From Drechslerella dactyloides (Eukaryota; Ascomycota; Orbiliomycetes; Orbiliales; Orbiliaceae), in assembly GCA_020064725.1 (NCBI GenBank), contig JAGTWJ010000017.1, positions 930,001 to 994,000 on the forward strand: 64,000 nucleotides of DNA. The letters are read 5' to 3'. Positions within the stretch are counted from its first letter, which is position 1. Each line of letters starts with the position of its first letter. A model generated the notes under the pieces. It was not told the DNA's origin. It saw only the letters and a program-made list of their open reading frames with translations, and made no database searches. Positions 21,414-33,741 of this stretch are shown piece by piece. A program made the translations under genes and the position numbers.

Positions 21414-24400
21414 TAAAGCGTGCTGTTATAACAGTCATCCAAGAGACTTTATGTATTTGACAGGCCGAGGGCCAGAAAACTCTATTCAGAGGATATTTGG
21501 CGGTCAGCTCAAGACAATTTAACCGATGGATGTAAAATCCATCGATGCTTGAAAGCTCATGATGGTGATATGAGCAAATGCGTACCGATCAATCTCACTA
21601 TTATAGAGCTTGCGCAATTAGCAGGACGCGCCTCATGCTAGCTTCGAACATATCCCGACTGACTTACGGACGCAATTATCAGTACAGCGTAAATCCCCGG
21701 CTATAATAAGATATCACTCAGTACTGTCCTCACCTGGTATGAAGGTATTAGCAAATCCGCATTGCGCGAACAGCTTATGATCTACTAGCGGACGCCCTCA
21801 AATATTTCATGTTACACATCCGCCAAGCTCGAGCAGAAGCTGGATGTGGCGTTCCATAAAAAGGAACTATGAGTATCTTGACCTACGTCAAGTCGCAATC
21901 CATGCGTAGCCACTTTGCAACCACAGTCTGGGACCGCGACATGAATATCAAGGCTAATTGACATGGAGAGTAACCGAACGTCAACATTCTCATCGCCAAG
22001 ATCCGGTCCATCGACAATCGCTTTCAGCGACCACACAAAATGGATCCATGATTCTCATTCACTGTCGTCACCCGAGAGGTAATCACACCATATAAGGCAT
22101 TCCAACAGCGATGGCTAAGTTTGAAATCAAACAAGCGCCACATGCCATGACTGCCACACACAACGAACTCCTATTCACGATTGTTATGAGATGTGCAAGA
22201 ACGAGATTGCTCAATATTTCATCGCCTCATTTCCAGGGATTATAGTGTCACCTGGAACAACCATCTTTGAAAATCTTCTATTGAACGATCAACCGGATGG
22301 TGTTTATCCTCGAGAGATTTAGCTCTCTAGCCTTACAAATCTCAAGATATGACTCCCAACAACATTCAATTCTAAGAATCGCGAATCGATCGACTCGAGA
22401 GAGACATCGAGGATTTGGAGGCGTCTGTGCCATGAAAACTATTATACCATCAGCGGAAGGATGGAACCGCTCGAAATATGTAGCTCCCATACTTTCCAAA
22501 GCCCGATATATGAGCGTCAACAACTCTCTAGCGCCGGAAAAACTTATCAGACGGACTTACTAAATGGTATGAACCAGAAGTAGCAACTGACAAAGGGTAC
22601 ATGATCATTCTAACTACAGACAATTATAGAATGAGCCCATGTTTACATTTTGCATAAAGATATAAAATCAACCAAAGACTCTAGCTCGGAGCAATCCAAG
22701 GTATGATATAGACTCCATTCTCGTATCAACCACATAAGAGTTCAGCGTGTTCACCAACGACAAAATGAGAGGTATTACTATGAGAACAGTTCGCTTCACT
22801 GCCTGTATCAGATATCTATATCCCAGACGCCATATGGAGGTTTCGTCTATTATATGCAACTTCAAGACGGTAGCCACGGTGCTCAAAAATACGTGGTCTC
22901 CGATAATGCAGGTGTACGCTTATGCTTGTACCTCCTCACATGCGTTGCTCTCTGCACGGAAATAAAAATGAGCCCCATGAATCGTGGGCAGAGCTGAAAG
23001 ATATGATACGCGGCTGGTTACATGAGTCCCTGAGCCAAAGGTAGAAGCTGAAGCCGACAACGCTAAAGATGAATTGCTAATGGCCGGACACGATTTTTAG
23101 AGCGTTAGATTCAAAATGCCATGGATCATATGGTTCGACAGGAGCACCGCCACAAGCGAAGACAAAATGCTCATAATCTAGCTTTGCAAAATCTACTCGG
23201 TGCCGCCGAAGTGATGAGACACCCAGACAGGTCTAGATCGGAGCCTAGCCGTGACGGATTACTTGCACCGAACGAAGCTCTCTTTAGTCTTCCAAAGAAT
23301 GGTACCTACCCCCTACAAAGTTTACTGGTCCGTGAATAGAACAGATGCAGTATCAAAACAAAGCTCCAGAGAAGACCTATGACCCTCATACATCTACCGG
23401 ACGGAGTCGCTCGAAATGATATGAACAGCTGAAGCTTCTGTGAGACTATCGGATAATTACCCTCCGATGACTGACCTACCAATATTCAAACGGCTAAAAA
23501 CTATGCCAGTACCATAGAAAGCACCACCATAGAGAAACGATACCTATGGATCATAAACTATTTGATATAACATGTATGACAACGAGCTTGCAACCAGAGC
23601 GAGTACATGGACGGAAAAAATACTTTCCTTCGACCAATGGTCAGAACTACGATGCTTAGCAAGAAGAGCTCGAGTTCAAGGCATCGCACTATGGCATAGA
23701 AGCTAAGAGATAGGGTTCATGCTTGTTTTCTTGCTTTTTATATTAAGCGCATACCTGCTACTCTTCGATATCTCATCTTATGTGCAGGGACCTCCTATCA
23801 TTTGTTTCCTCATGCGCATCACTGAGGGGCGTATCGATCTTGTTATTCTTTACACATATGCTTATAATGTGACGGCATACAACTCTCTCTCCGTTATTCA
23901 CTCATGTCCCAGGCACCTAGCAATAGCCGGGCAGCCGAGTAGGCGCATCATTTCCATCAGGCCTGGAAGATCTCATGGCGGCCGTACACACATACGTCAT
24001 GAGGCTAAGATAGATTGCCATCGAAGTCGTACAATGGGATGGACCGACCTATAAAGCTATGAAGAAACCCGTAGTGGCATAAGGCTTGTACCGGGAACAT
24101 GAAACAAGACATCTTCTGAACATATTCATCATGCATATGCAAACGATCCAAAATCCGATTATGGTTCAATAAATTAGTCTAGACGGCAGATTGCAGCCTC
24201 AAAAACCAACGGACAGAAGATCAAACATGTCCATCTCATGGCCTTGTCAGCCTGATCACCACTGAATGAAGGTGAGAGATTATACGATCATGCATGCTCC
24301 GTATCTATGCACAAATATACAGAGATACCTCTGCATATATTTATATACACACAGAATTCATCATGCTAACGGGGGTAACTCCGATGAAATAAACCTCTAC

Positions 24401-27400
24401 GTCAATTACAGAATCTCGAACCGAAATTCAGATTGTTACTTGGATCTGAAAGAGAAATGCGCAGCTATAGTCGGCAATTTCATGGGTTGATTTAGTCATT
24501 GTCACAAATTTGACAACAGAAAAATTCATAGCTTGCAACTTCTGCCAGGAACAGCAGTAGAAACGGACTATCACATCCAAATCTCTCGTCAAGTCTGTTG
24601 TGTGCTCGCAAAGCAAGTGCACCCCCAGTATATCACGGTGTATCAAGCACAAGCATATATAGTCATCAAAAGTCAACACTCAATACAAACGCAAGATATG
24701 CAGAGTTTCGTCTAGCGTTCGTACAGACTGGGAACCTACGCTCGTCATAGATGAAGCACGGCTATAAGTCCAGCGCAGACATTAAAAACCATGATACCTG
24801 CATCATCATGGCCGCAAAAGCCGGTGGCATCGATCGATCCACAATATAATTACTGATACACACAGCCTCGGCCAAATGTCGCAGGACAAAATGAATGAGA
24901 CGTCCAGGCAATTGCATCTAGGTGCAACAATTTGACGGCAACATGCACCACACAGCTAGAATCACGGAAGGAAGAGCCTTTGGTATCCCGGTCCATGGAT
25001 TCACCGCGAAGCTGATGAATAAGAAGAGACTTGAGGATCATACAAATTGCGCAATATTTATGCAACAAAATTCATGGAGGTCTGCCATGTCGTCGTTCGA
25101 CACAAGCCTTCGACTTCTGGCATGGGCGGTGGTCTATCCTTGCTAAAGACGCACAGTTCATGTACGAGGTAATTAGGATGGGTCCATCAGTCGCATGGTT
25201 AGATCTTACCCCCAAAAATATACCTCTTCGTTCGCATGGCCAGCGTAAAGAGGCGCAAATGTTGCTCACAACAGTCACAACACATCGGGAAGATTCCATG
25301 GTTGCACGCTTCCAGCAACTTATCTGAAAGTGTTGGTAGCATTGCGCTGCCCCTTCTCTCTCTTTCATCGATGAATCTTCATCACAAATTTCCTCGCACG
25401 CACGCGCTACACACTCGAAGGACAAGTCAGTCATCAACGGTCGAACGAGACATTATGAAAGAGCTTCAACGTCCTCAAGAAACCTCTCTGGCACTGACGA
25501 GCCGGCGTCACTGTCCAGTCGAGTGTGGGGGTAAGTTATCCACATCTACCCAGGTCCATCGACGTTATCGTGTATTAGCTATATCGCACGCATCAGCGAG
25601 AATTTCAGGTCACAGAACGCTAATATGTACCTAGCCAAACGAATTCGCCATGTTGCGCCCCACGACGTTGCTTTCGACCCTCATCACGAGTAAGCAGGGA
25701 CCGTGCGGGTAACCACGATGGCCTTCTCAAGAAAGGGGAGACGTACATTATAATGGAATTTAAGTATGACGGTACAAGGTTGTGTTATGGCATAGATAGG
25801 CAGAATGCTTACTTCTGAGATAGCGGTTGTGCATTGACAGCCGCTGCCTCTAGCAGTGACTTCGCCCTCTCCATCTCGTGGCTTCGGCCAATCGTTGAGG
25901 AACATACACTCTGACGACTTTCAGTCATGCTGCTGCCTGCGGGCACCAGGCTTGGATACGTGAAACGGGGACCATGATAATAGTAACTTCATCGGTACGT
26001 ATACACTTACTATTCGCCCGTAATAATGGAGATGTGCATCGGTTAATAGTGTATCGCGGATACAGTGTCTAGTCGCATCAATGGCGATGCTACGACCACT
26101 CGTCTCCTCAAATCCGGTCTACTGTCCATTGCATGTTGCATGTACCGCTGGTGCTACCCTTGATGCCGCCATATACCAGCTTCGCCTGAAAGCTTTCTCA
26201 GCACAAATCTGAGCTACTCCGGCCTGCTGCGTCGATCGAGTCATGTTCGTCCTGCGTGGAATAACCTATGCCTAGTAGGGATGCAAAGGTCGACCCGCAA
26301 ACGACTGGACTGGATCACGTGGGGCTGATGGGGGTCTCCCCGCTCCATGGTGCTGGAGTGGTGATTTGCATCGCCGCCCTCTCCATCGACCCCATGAAGA
26401 CTGGCTGTGGTTGCGTATGAAGTGGCTGTTATTCTCCAATAATAAGTCGACTTCTGGGAATGCCTCGCAATATGCAAAAGCGAACCGGCAAATACTCCAG
26501 AAAAAATCCGGCAGTGCTAAAGCTGCCAGTACCAGGGCCTCGCCTTCGGCCATGCGAAGTGCCGCTGGAAGAGCTGGAATCAGGAACGAAAGATCTGGAA
26601 ATTGACCATACCAGTCTAGTAGCTAGACGAGAGTATGCAACCAACCCCGATCTTCTAATACATGGGCGCCATCATCGAGCAGCTAGATTGGACGGATGCC
26701 CTGATATACGGCATCTTGATATATGCAGCATCCATTGTTCATGTTTGACTATCTGGGAAACAGAATGTCAGTGCTGGCGCGAGAAACGGGGCAGATCAAT
26801 CAGCGCATGCGCAGATATGTCAAGCTACATGGATTTGATAGCCGGATATGCGTGATATGCATGCATAACTAGCCAATACATGCATCTCAGTCTACGTAAT
26901 AGGCTCCTCCCATTATGTTGGATCCTAATTTATGCTACCAGGAGGCGGAAATAGAAAAGGTACCGCGCCTACCAACCACCAAGTTATGAGCCCATAAACG
27001 CAGTGTGGCTACCGCAACCCTGTCGAATAATTTTATCGCAATCATTATGTTATGATCTTACGCCCTATTTTCTCACATCTATATGTGAATATGCCGGCCA
27101 GTTCTGGCCGCTCTGAGGGCGGTAATGCGATATACGATACGCGGCACAGTGGCTTTCTCATCTCCATCTATGTTTCCCAATATGATGGTATCAGCGCGAG
27201 ACCAGATTGCGAGTTGGCCGAGAACTTTGATGGATAATCGACCCCGTCTTTCTTGGTTTTTCTTGCTTTATTTTTTTGGTTTTGTGCGCCCCAATGAACC
27301 GTTTGTTTCGGGCCGCACGCCGGAGTTCGAGGCAGCCACATTGTATGGGCGCCAGCTGCTATCCGGACGATGACATCGCCATGAATGACGTCCCCGCGAT

Positions 27401-28511
27401 TCTGGATCAGCGGAGGTATAGCTGCTAACCTCGGTAATCAGCGAACAAGAAGGCGGATCCAAATGTTGCAACTCAGTACGACCATTCACTTGAGATGAGT
27501 GATCTAGATAAGGCGATGATTTGAAAGAGAAGGTCGAAACAGTATATGACTGCTAGCTACGCTATCTTCGACCTAGAGCGGAGAAGCCTCCCGGGGCTAT
27601 GGGCCTTCACGATGATTTAAGACCGTGCGTTCGGGGACCGATATGAGATCAATAGACGGACCGGCTGCATTGCATAGCAGAGGCAACTAAGCAGTCTACC
27701 AGGTCGAAGAGAGGGACCTCTACGTCCCTAGTCCGTTCAACGCTAAGACTGTGCACATGATCCCGATACAGATAGTTCCGCGTTTGGTCAGGGAGTTTAG
27801 CATGGGATCGGAGGATCTCTGGTGGAAGAATGAATGGTACACTGAAACGTTTTGAACAGTGATAATGCCACATTCTGAGTTCACCAAACAAGTATGCAAA
27901 TATTCGCCAGTCCACATTCAGTCTCAAGGGAATGTCCAGACGGTGCGATTGAATCAAGAGGTGGAGGACATGCTTCACTACTATTCTGACGGAAGTGAGG
28001 AATATAACAAAGACAACCACGCTTATAATTAATCGCGTATCCCAAAGTTCCCATCAAGCGGTCGAACCTTTGCTGGAAGAACACAGACTTCGAGAGGAAA
28101 GAGCTGCAAGACAGCGAGCAGAATGGGAAGCGCGGAGATTGCGAGAGGGCCTGAGCACGCCGAACACACAAAACAAGCAAAGCACTCAACTGCAGACGCA
28201 CGAGCTGCGGCTATCGCGCAGCATAACGCTAAGGTCGCAGAGCCTGAAGAACGAAAACAATCAGCCGCTGCTTTCACAAGTACCATTCCGGATAAATCTT
28301 TGTGGCACACGGTCAACGGCCTGGATACAATAGCTCGGAACCTTGGCGAGACTGTCGTATAATTCCAGCCAGATCGAAGGTATGGACAGATAATCAGGGG
28401 TGAACCTTCCAGGCAATCATGCTAGCCGTCGATGACAATATGGCGACGCACATATTGCGCTTTGAACGAAACCCCGGTGAAAGCAAAGACTTGGTTGGAA
28501 CTTAAGCAAAC

Positions 28512-28943
28512 TTGCAAGCCAGACTCAGCTGCGTCAGCTCACGCTCTGGTCTCATAGTCGGGACGAACATACTACGACCACGATACCGGTTTGAACGACT
28601 ATTTGACAAAGTTCTAACGCGACCACGACGGCCAGTATATTCGACATACAACTCGACAGCTAACAAGTGCAAGCCTTCATGCCAGTCGATGCGAGTATCC
28701 GCAAGAAACCAGAGCATTTATTTCAGGGTTCATTGGCAACCAGAACATACGGGCGACAGACTAGGCGAAGTTAGGAATGAGAAACCTTGTACTCAAAGGA
28801 GTAGGAATGCATCGAAAGTGTACAAACAGGACAACAAGAGGCGCCGTCATCGGTCTTGTATGGGTCAAGCTGGTAGGAAAATCGCAATCAAACGTTTCTG
28901 TGAGTACTGCAAAAAGCAGAGGCATGGGGGAAAATACTGCTGA
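28512..28943 (+). pseudogene. Open fragment ending in a CCHC zinc knuckle (gag-like)
   Basis: The frame is open for 143 codons but has no ATG near its start. It is strongly basic (LTRPRRPVYSTYN, KRRRHRSCMGQAGRKIAIKR) and ends in CEYCKKQRHGGKYC at 28899-28940. That is exactly C-x2-C-x4-H-x4-C, the spacing of retroviral-type zinc knuckles. Upstream frames at 28029-28360 are charged and helical (RLREERAARQRAEWEARRL). The arrangement resembles the end of a gag-like protein of a retroelement, but no protease or reverse transcriptase follows within the next kilobase. A cellular zinc-knuckle protein fragment is the alternative. Confidence 0.4.
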
Positions 28944-29480
28944 GGTTTGTTCCCAGGAAAGGGAGAGGAGATATGCGGACTTCAGTTCTTATTTGATAAC
29001 ATTATAACATTGATGACGGCCATTTTCTTTCCACCGGGGTTATGGATAACCTGTTTCTATCCCGCAAGAAAATTAGATGGAGGTAATTATGGCATGATAG
29101 CCAGAGATAGCTGGATTGGGCGGCAGTAGGACATGATCTTTTACGACATATTTTATAATCAGATGTAATATATTGATATACTCGTCTACGATCTGTATCT
29201 ACTTGCCCCTCCCAGTTCCACTACTACTTTTATTTATAATTACGATAAATGCTATCATGATGGGAATGCATCTGCGGGAGATCTGGTCTGCGTTGGAAGC
29301 GTGGTATTTATGACGTCGCACAAGACTGCCGTTTTGGGCAGGCGCAGAATTGATTCTGGCGCTACTTGAACGGACGGCAGGCCGTGGCCGAGACCAGACG
29401 CGACGAGCGGGTTTGCGACCGCATTCGAGACAGCGTCAGCTCAGCATCCCGTTAGCTAAGTCCGTGGCCGGAGCTCGCAC

Positions 29481-30236
29481 CAACAGTTAGCTACGCCGGA
29501 CGTACTTACATACAGCTATTCTATCCAGCAGCTGGAAGCAGAATGGGTGTGAATCTAGGGATGTTAGTTGGGCAGCTGCCCCAACAAAATCGGCGGAACA
29601 ACGTTTGACGACGCCTCAACGCTTTTCGCTTCGAGCCAGAAAAGTGACCATGTCTCCCCACAACTGCCTGGCCGGCCTGCCCTCCACGCCCGTCGGGGCT
29701 CCCATCCCGCTCGTCCGCCGTCGCGGCCCTGCCGCATGCTGCTCCGGTCTGGCGAATCGCAGCTCTTCCTGCAGCCGAGGCCTGCGATGTTTAACATGTT
29801 TCCTGCTGTCTTGTGACGCCGTTGAGGGGCCATTGGGGAGCCCGCTAGCGTCGATTTCCGTCGTGCATTCCCCCGTTCCGGCCAGCTGCCAGACCCGATA
29901 GTCTCGATACTGTCATGGAGAATTTTATATGCGCGGAGGACGCTCTCGATACGGCCGCTGCTGCTGCTACTCTCGCTGGCTGGTGATTGTCTTGTGCTGA
30001 TATAAGATAACGCTGGGGGCCGGCCGGTTGGTTGGTGGTGGAGGGAGGATATGCATAAAACCTTCTCGCCCGCGAGCTAAATTCCGGCACTTACTTCTCC
30101 ACACCCTCCATCAATCCACTCGCTCCCTATCACCGTCTCGCAATTAATTGACGAGAGCACGTCCCGACTCTCCTGAACAATCCAGACACGTAGAGAGTTC
30201 ACCAGCCAGCCCGTGGGTGCTGAGAAATAACCCGCA
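29481..30236. promoter_or_regulatory. Upstream region of the elongase gene
   Basis: GC-rich stretch of about 750 bp directly upstream of the ELO gene, sharply different from the tract to its left. Small overlapping frames at 29564-29901 on both strands look like composition effects. It probably holds the elongase promoter and 5' UTR. Confidence 0.4.
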
Positions 30237-31454
30237 ATGTCGACCGTCCGCCTCGTCGTTCCGCCATCCTCCTTCTTCACCTTCAACAACTCCACCGCAC
30301 AGCCCGTCATCCCGCCGTCGATACCCCACGCTATCCCCAGCGACATCTACACCCGCCTCCTCGACGTCCGCGTCCCCATCACCATCGCCACCGTCTATGC
30401 GATCACAGTGCATTTCCTGAACGGGTTCGCCTCGCGGACGTCCCCGCCGACACCGTACGCCTTCGCCCGGACGGCGGCGTTCAAGTACCTTGTCATCCTG
30501 CACAATGCCTTTCTAGCCGTCTACTCCGCGTGGACGTTCGTGGGCATCACGTCGACGCTGCAGCGGACGGTCAGCTGGGACAATGGCTTTGGCGGGTTCG
30601 TGCACGGGCTGTGCAAGATCCATGATGACAGCGTCGCCGTGGGCATTAACGATGTCAGCGGGCTCGGCGGCGTGAGTCGGATTGACGGCAGCGGGCTGTG
30701 GGAGGAGGGATTGGCGTTTTACGGGTGGCTGTTCTACCTCAGCAAGTTTTACGAGGTCATCGACACAGCCATCATCCTTGCGAAGGGCCGCAAGAGCAGC
30801 ACCCTGCAGACTTGTCAGTATCCCTTTATACAATATTTATAAAAAGTTTTTGAGTGAACATACGCTGATATGAAGATAGACCACCACGCTGGTGCCATGC
30901 TGTGCATGTGGGCGGGCATCCGGTTCATGTCCCCGCCAATCTTCATCTTTGTCCTCTTCAACTCCGCAATTCACACGCTCATGGTGCGTACCCTCACCCC
31001 CAACCTACACCAGTCAGCCAACAACATACCAAAACAAAAACCACTAACATGTGAGCAGTACACTTACTACACTCTCTCCGCGCTGAAAATCCGCGTCCCA
31101 ATGTTCATGAAACGCCTCCTGACAACGCTCCAAATTACGCAATTCCTCGTGGGCGGTTCCGGCGCCGCCATCCAGATCTTCATAAGCTACGTCCCGCCAA
31201 CGGTGCTCAACGAGATCTCCGACACGATTAAAGAAAACAGCGGCATAGACGTCACGCTCAACCGCGAGTTCGTCAGCTGTCTCAGCGGCGGGGCGGAAGT
31301 GTGGGCGGTCGTTACGAACGTCGTCTACCTCACGCCGCTGACGTATTTGTTCGTCATGTTTTTCATCCGGAGTTATCTCGCGCCGCGGAGCCGTAAGCCC
31401 ACCGCTGCTTCACCTAAGGCGGCCGTCCGTCCGAAGGGCGAGGTTGTCGGGTAG
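30237..31454 (+). CDS. ELO-family very-long-chain fatty acid elongase
   Basis: Three exons: 30237..30813, 30880..30983 and 31059..31454, giving 358 residues. The introns are 66 and 75 nt, the second with a CTAAC branch. The protein catalyses the condensation of malonyl-CoA with a fatty acyl-CoA in the ER membrane, the first step of chain elongation. It has several hydrophobic helices. Family motifs seen in order: KYLVILHNAFLAVYSAWTF, FYLSKFYEVIDTAIILAKGR (the K-x-x-E-x-x-D-T box), LQTYHHAGAML, then NSAIHTLM joined across intron 2 to YTYYTLSALKI. The first His of the usual H-x-x-H-H box is replaced by Gln (QTYHH). The C-terminus is Arg/Lys/Pro-rich as in ER-resident elongases. A 70-residue loop between the HN box and the E-x-x-D box is longer than usual. 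The family is firm; chain-length specificity cannot be told. Confidence 0.93.
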
Positions 31455-31493
31455 TTAGCGCATACTTGTACCGTTGTGCAGCCGGGTCGATAT

Positions 31494-31512
31494 GGTGGTG
31501 GTGGTGGTGGTG
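31494..31512 (+). repeat. GGT trinucleotide microsatellite
   Basis: A run of about six GGT units (ATGGTGGTGGTGGTGGTGGT) 40 bases after the elongase stop codon, probably in its 3' UTR. Confidence 0.8.
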
Positions 31513-32450
31513 AGGCGGGCGGTGGTTGATAGATAGATACGATACGATATCCACGTTTGACAGATTTTCGCAAGCGCGTGGCTGGATTGGATTGGAACGG
31601 CAGGTGGGGACAGCGTTTCCCGTATGGGTGTGCGTTCATGGATGCACAGGGTTATCCCAGGATGTCCGCTTCTATTCGCTACCCTTTCTCTCTTTCGTCG
31701 TTCGTTACACGGTAGGGTTTCTTTCTTCATTACATAACCCGGCTGGGTTTCTACTTGCCGTCGTTTTGGGGTCGGTGTTTTTTGTGCATTCTTTGCATGT
31801 ATGTATATTATTATGATGGCTATGTATTCTTTCCGAATAGGATTTTGGTCGATTGATGCCATTGGCGTTCAGGTGAGCTTTGCATTTCGCTGTTGAGGAT
31901 GCGGGTTTTTGCATGATTGCATTGTGACGCAGTCAGGTCGCCAAGGTATACTCGATGATGCGTTGCAGGTGCTCGTTGTCGAGATTTCACCCAGCCGGCT
32001 GTTACCGACCATGCGCATGTACTTCTTAAATATCATGTTGAGCGGGGTAGTCGCATGGACAACAGGACTTCGCGCTTGAAGAAGAAGATTGTAGATTGTA
32101 AGAATGCACGGAACGTTGTCAGACTGGCTATGGATCCGGATGTCAGGCCGCAATATCTCATCTCAAGTTCGTGAAAACATGCAGGTAATATAAAGCAGCT
32201 GTCGACGGTCTTTGGTCCCGCGACCAATGCCGATGCAAACCGTCTCATCTGATATACATCATATCGCGGTTTATTCCCAGCTTCGCGCGTTCAAATTTCG
32301 CGAGTCCTTTGGCGGCTGGCTCGACTTCTCGATATATAAATGTACTTGGGTAATTGAGATAAAGTACTGACGACGAAAATACCCGATACAAAAAATTACC
32401 ACTACCGCTAAATACACATACTCATACAATATACTGCCAGTCTACATCCG
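31513..32450. other. Intergenic between convergent genes
   Basis: About 0.9 kb between the elongase (+) and the secreted protein gene (-), which converge here. Overlapping short minus-strand frames at 31455-32248 are not convincing. Likely 3' UTRs of both genes. Confidence 0.5.
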
Positions 32451-33741
32451 CTACGACGTGCCCGTGATTCTGTTCGCGTCCATGTCGACCGTCAGCGTCA
32501 GATTCGGATAAACCCTTCCTCCCATGGCATACGTCCACTCATACCCTTTCCCCCCCTCATCCAAACTCTGCAACCCCACCGTCCCACCGCCCGCCGCGCG
32601 CGCACTCACGCTGAAATACCGCACCAAAACAACGCTCTCGTCGCTTTCCAAGAATGACAGGATAAAATGGTTCCGCGGTTCGTCCTCATCGGTCGCCCAG
32701 CTCGATACCAGCCATTCTATCGTCAGGGTGCGGGATGGATAATTCCCCGATACGCCGTATACGATCCCTTGCTGCTCGCCAGATTCGATTAGCAGGTCGC
32801 TCCACAGCGGGCAGATTGCCGCGGCGGGGAGGATGTCGGTGTCGCTGCCGGGGAGTGGGGTGTTGTTGTAGGTTGCGTTTGGCGGCGGGGTGGTCGAGAT
32901 GAAGCCGTTGACGGAGATGTAGAGGGATGCGTTTACGGGGAGGGTCGTGTTGTAGATGCGGATTGGGAAGGGGAGCGGGAGGGAGCTGAAGTCCTCGTCG
33001 TAGGTGAGGGGGCTGCCGGCGGTGAGGTTACCTAGCAGCGGGGTTGGGGTTGCGATGTACAGTCCCGGGACGGGGATTGTGGTTGTCGCCGTGGCTGTGA
33101 CGGTGAAGTTCGCGCTGACGTCGGATGTCGTGGATATCGTGGTTGTGGAAGAGGAGGAGGTGGTGGTGGTGGAGGAAGAGGAGACGCCGATGCAGGAGCA
33201 GGCGGAGAGGTAGCCGATGTTGCCAAAGCAGGCGGTGGCGTAGTCTGGTATGCTCGAGACGGCGCGCGGGGCGATGAGGGGCGAGGATTGTGAGAGGGGT
33301 GTCACGGTGTTCGTCAGCGTGACGGTCGTGAACGTCGTAAACGTTCTCGTCGCCCTGTTCTCGTTAACCTCATCTACACTCATACAACTATAGGTGAAGA
33401 TGGTGAGGATGGGGCTTACAGTGTCCAGGTGGTCGTGGGGGCGATGCCGATGAAGGAAGAACAGTCATCCGACGCCTGTGCGATCCGTGAACTTGCCTGC
33501 AACGCTGCTCGTCAACATCCCATTTCGCCGTCCCGTTAGCATTTGCGGTTCGTGAGGTTCGCGAATTCGTCGATGGTGATTGCAGTTCGTGAAGATAGTA
33601 TATGATAGGATCGATATCATATAGAAATGCAGTTAACGTTGTGTATGAGTACATACCCTGAAGACAGACGTCGTTCTTGCACACCATGGCACTGGCCGCT
33701 GCGACCAGGCCGACGAGGCCGACTACCACCGTTCTCTTCAT
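32451..33741 (-). CDS. Secreted Ser/Thr-rich fungal glycoprotein
   Basis: Proposed exons are 33741..33657, 33504..33420 and 33354..32451 (357 residues). Exon 1 encodes a signal peptide MKRTVVVGLVGLVAAASA followed by VCKNDVCLQ, the Cys-containing start common in fungal secreted proteins. Exon 2 gives ASSRIAQASDDCSSFIGIAP. Exon 3 contains ACFGNIGYLSACSCIGV, a pattern frequent in PA14/GLEYA-type wall proteins, then a Ser/Thr tract (SSSSTTTTSSSSTTTIS). A globular part follows with SPLTYDEDFSSLPLPFPIRI, SLYISVNGFIS and SRTLTIEWLVSSWATDEDEP. The donor and acceptor of intron 2 allow two joins (65-nt intron ending GAACAG, or 41 nt); I chose the longer. The last 200 residues resemble the extracellular lectin/NIDO-like folds of fungal surface proteins but I cannot name the domain. 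Probably exported to the wall or medium and O-glycosylated. Confidence 0.72.

Larger units (their letters stand above)
15747..29480. other. Long tract without an intact gene, rich in broken plus-strand coding-like fragments
   Basis: About 13.7 kb with no convincing intact gene. Most protein-like pieces lie on the plus strand and are cut by stops or frame changes. Examples are LARYSYDLYTTLRLMDNS then LEGLLRYMKAINLQSTRNG near 16165-16290, WHGRWSILAKDAQFMYEVI near 25120-25180, and two overlapping open charged frames near 28000-28360. Base composition is intermediate, less GC-rich than the gene islands. I found no long terminal repeats. It may be a decayed mobile element or several, or a decayed gene array; separate entries describe the best fragments. 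Confidence 0.5.

Noticed and set aside
6445..31454. Biosynthetic gene cluster linking the malonyl-CoA synthetase-like gene and the elongase
   Set aside because: They are 22 kb apart, separated by repeats and a gene-poor tract, with no polyketide synthase or tailoring enzymes between them.
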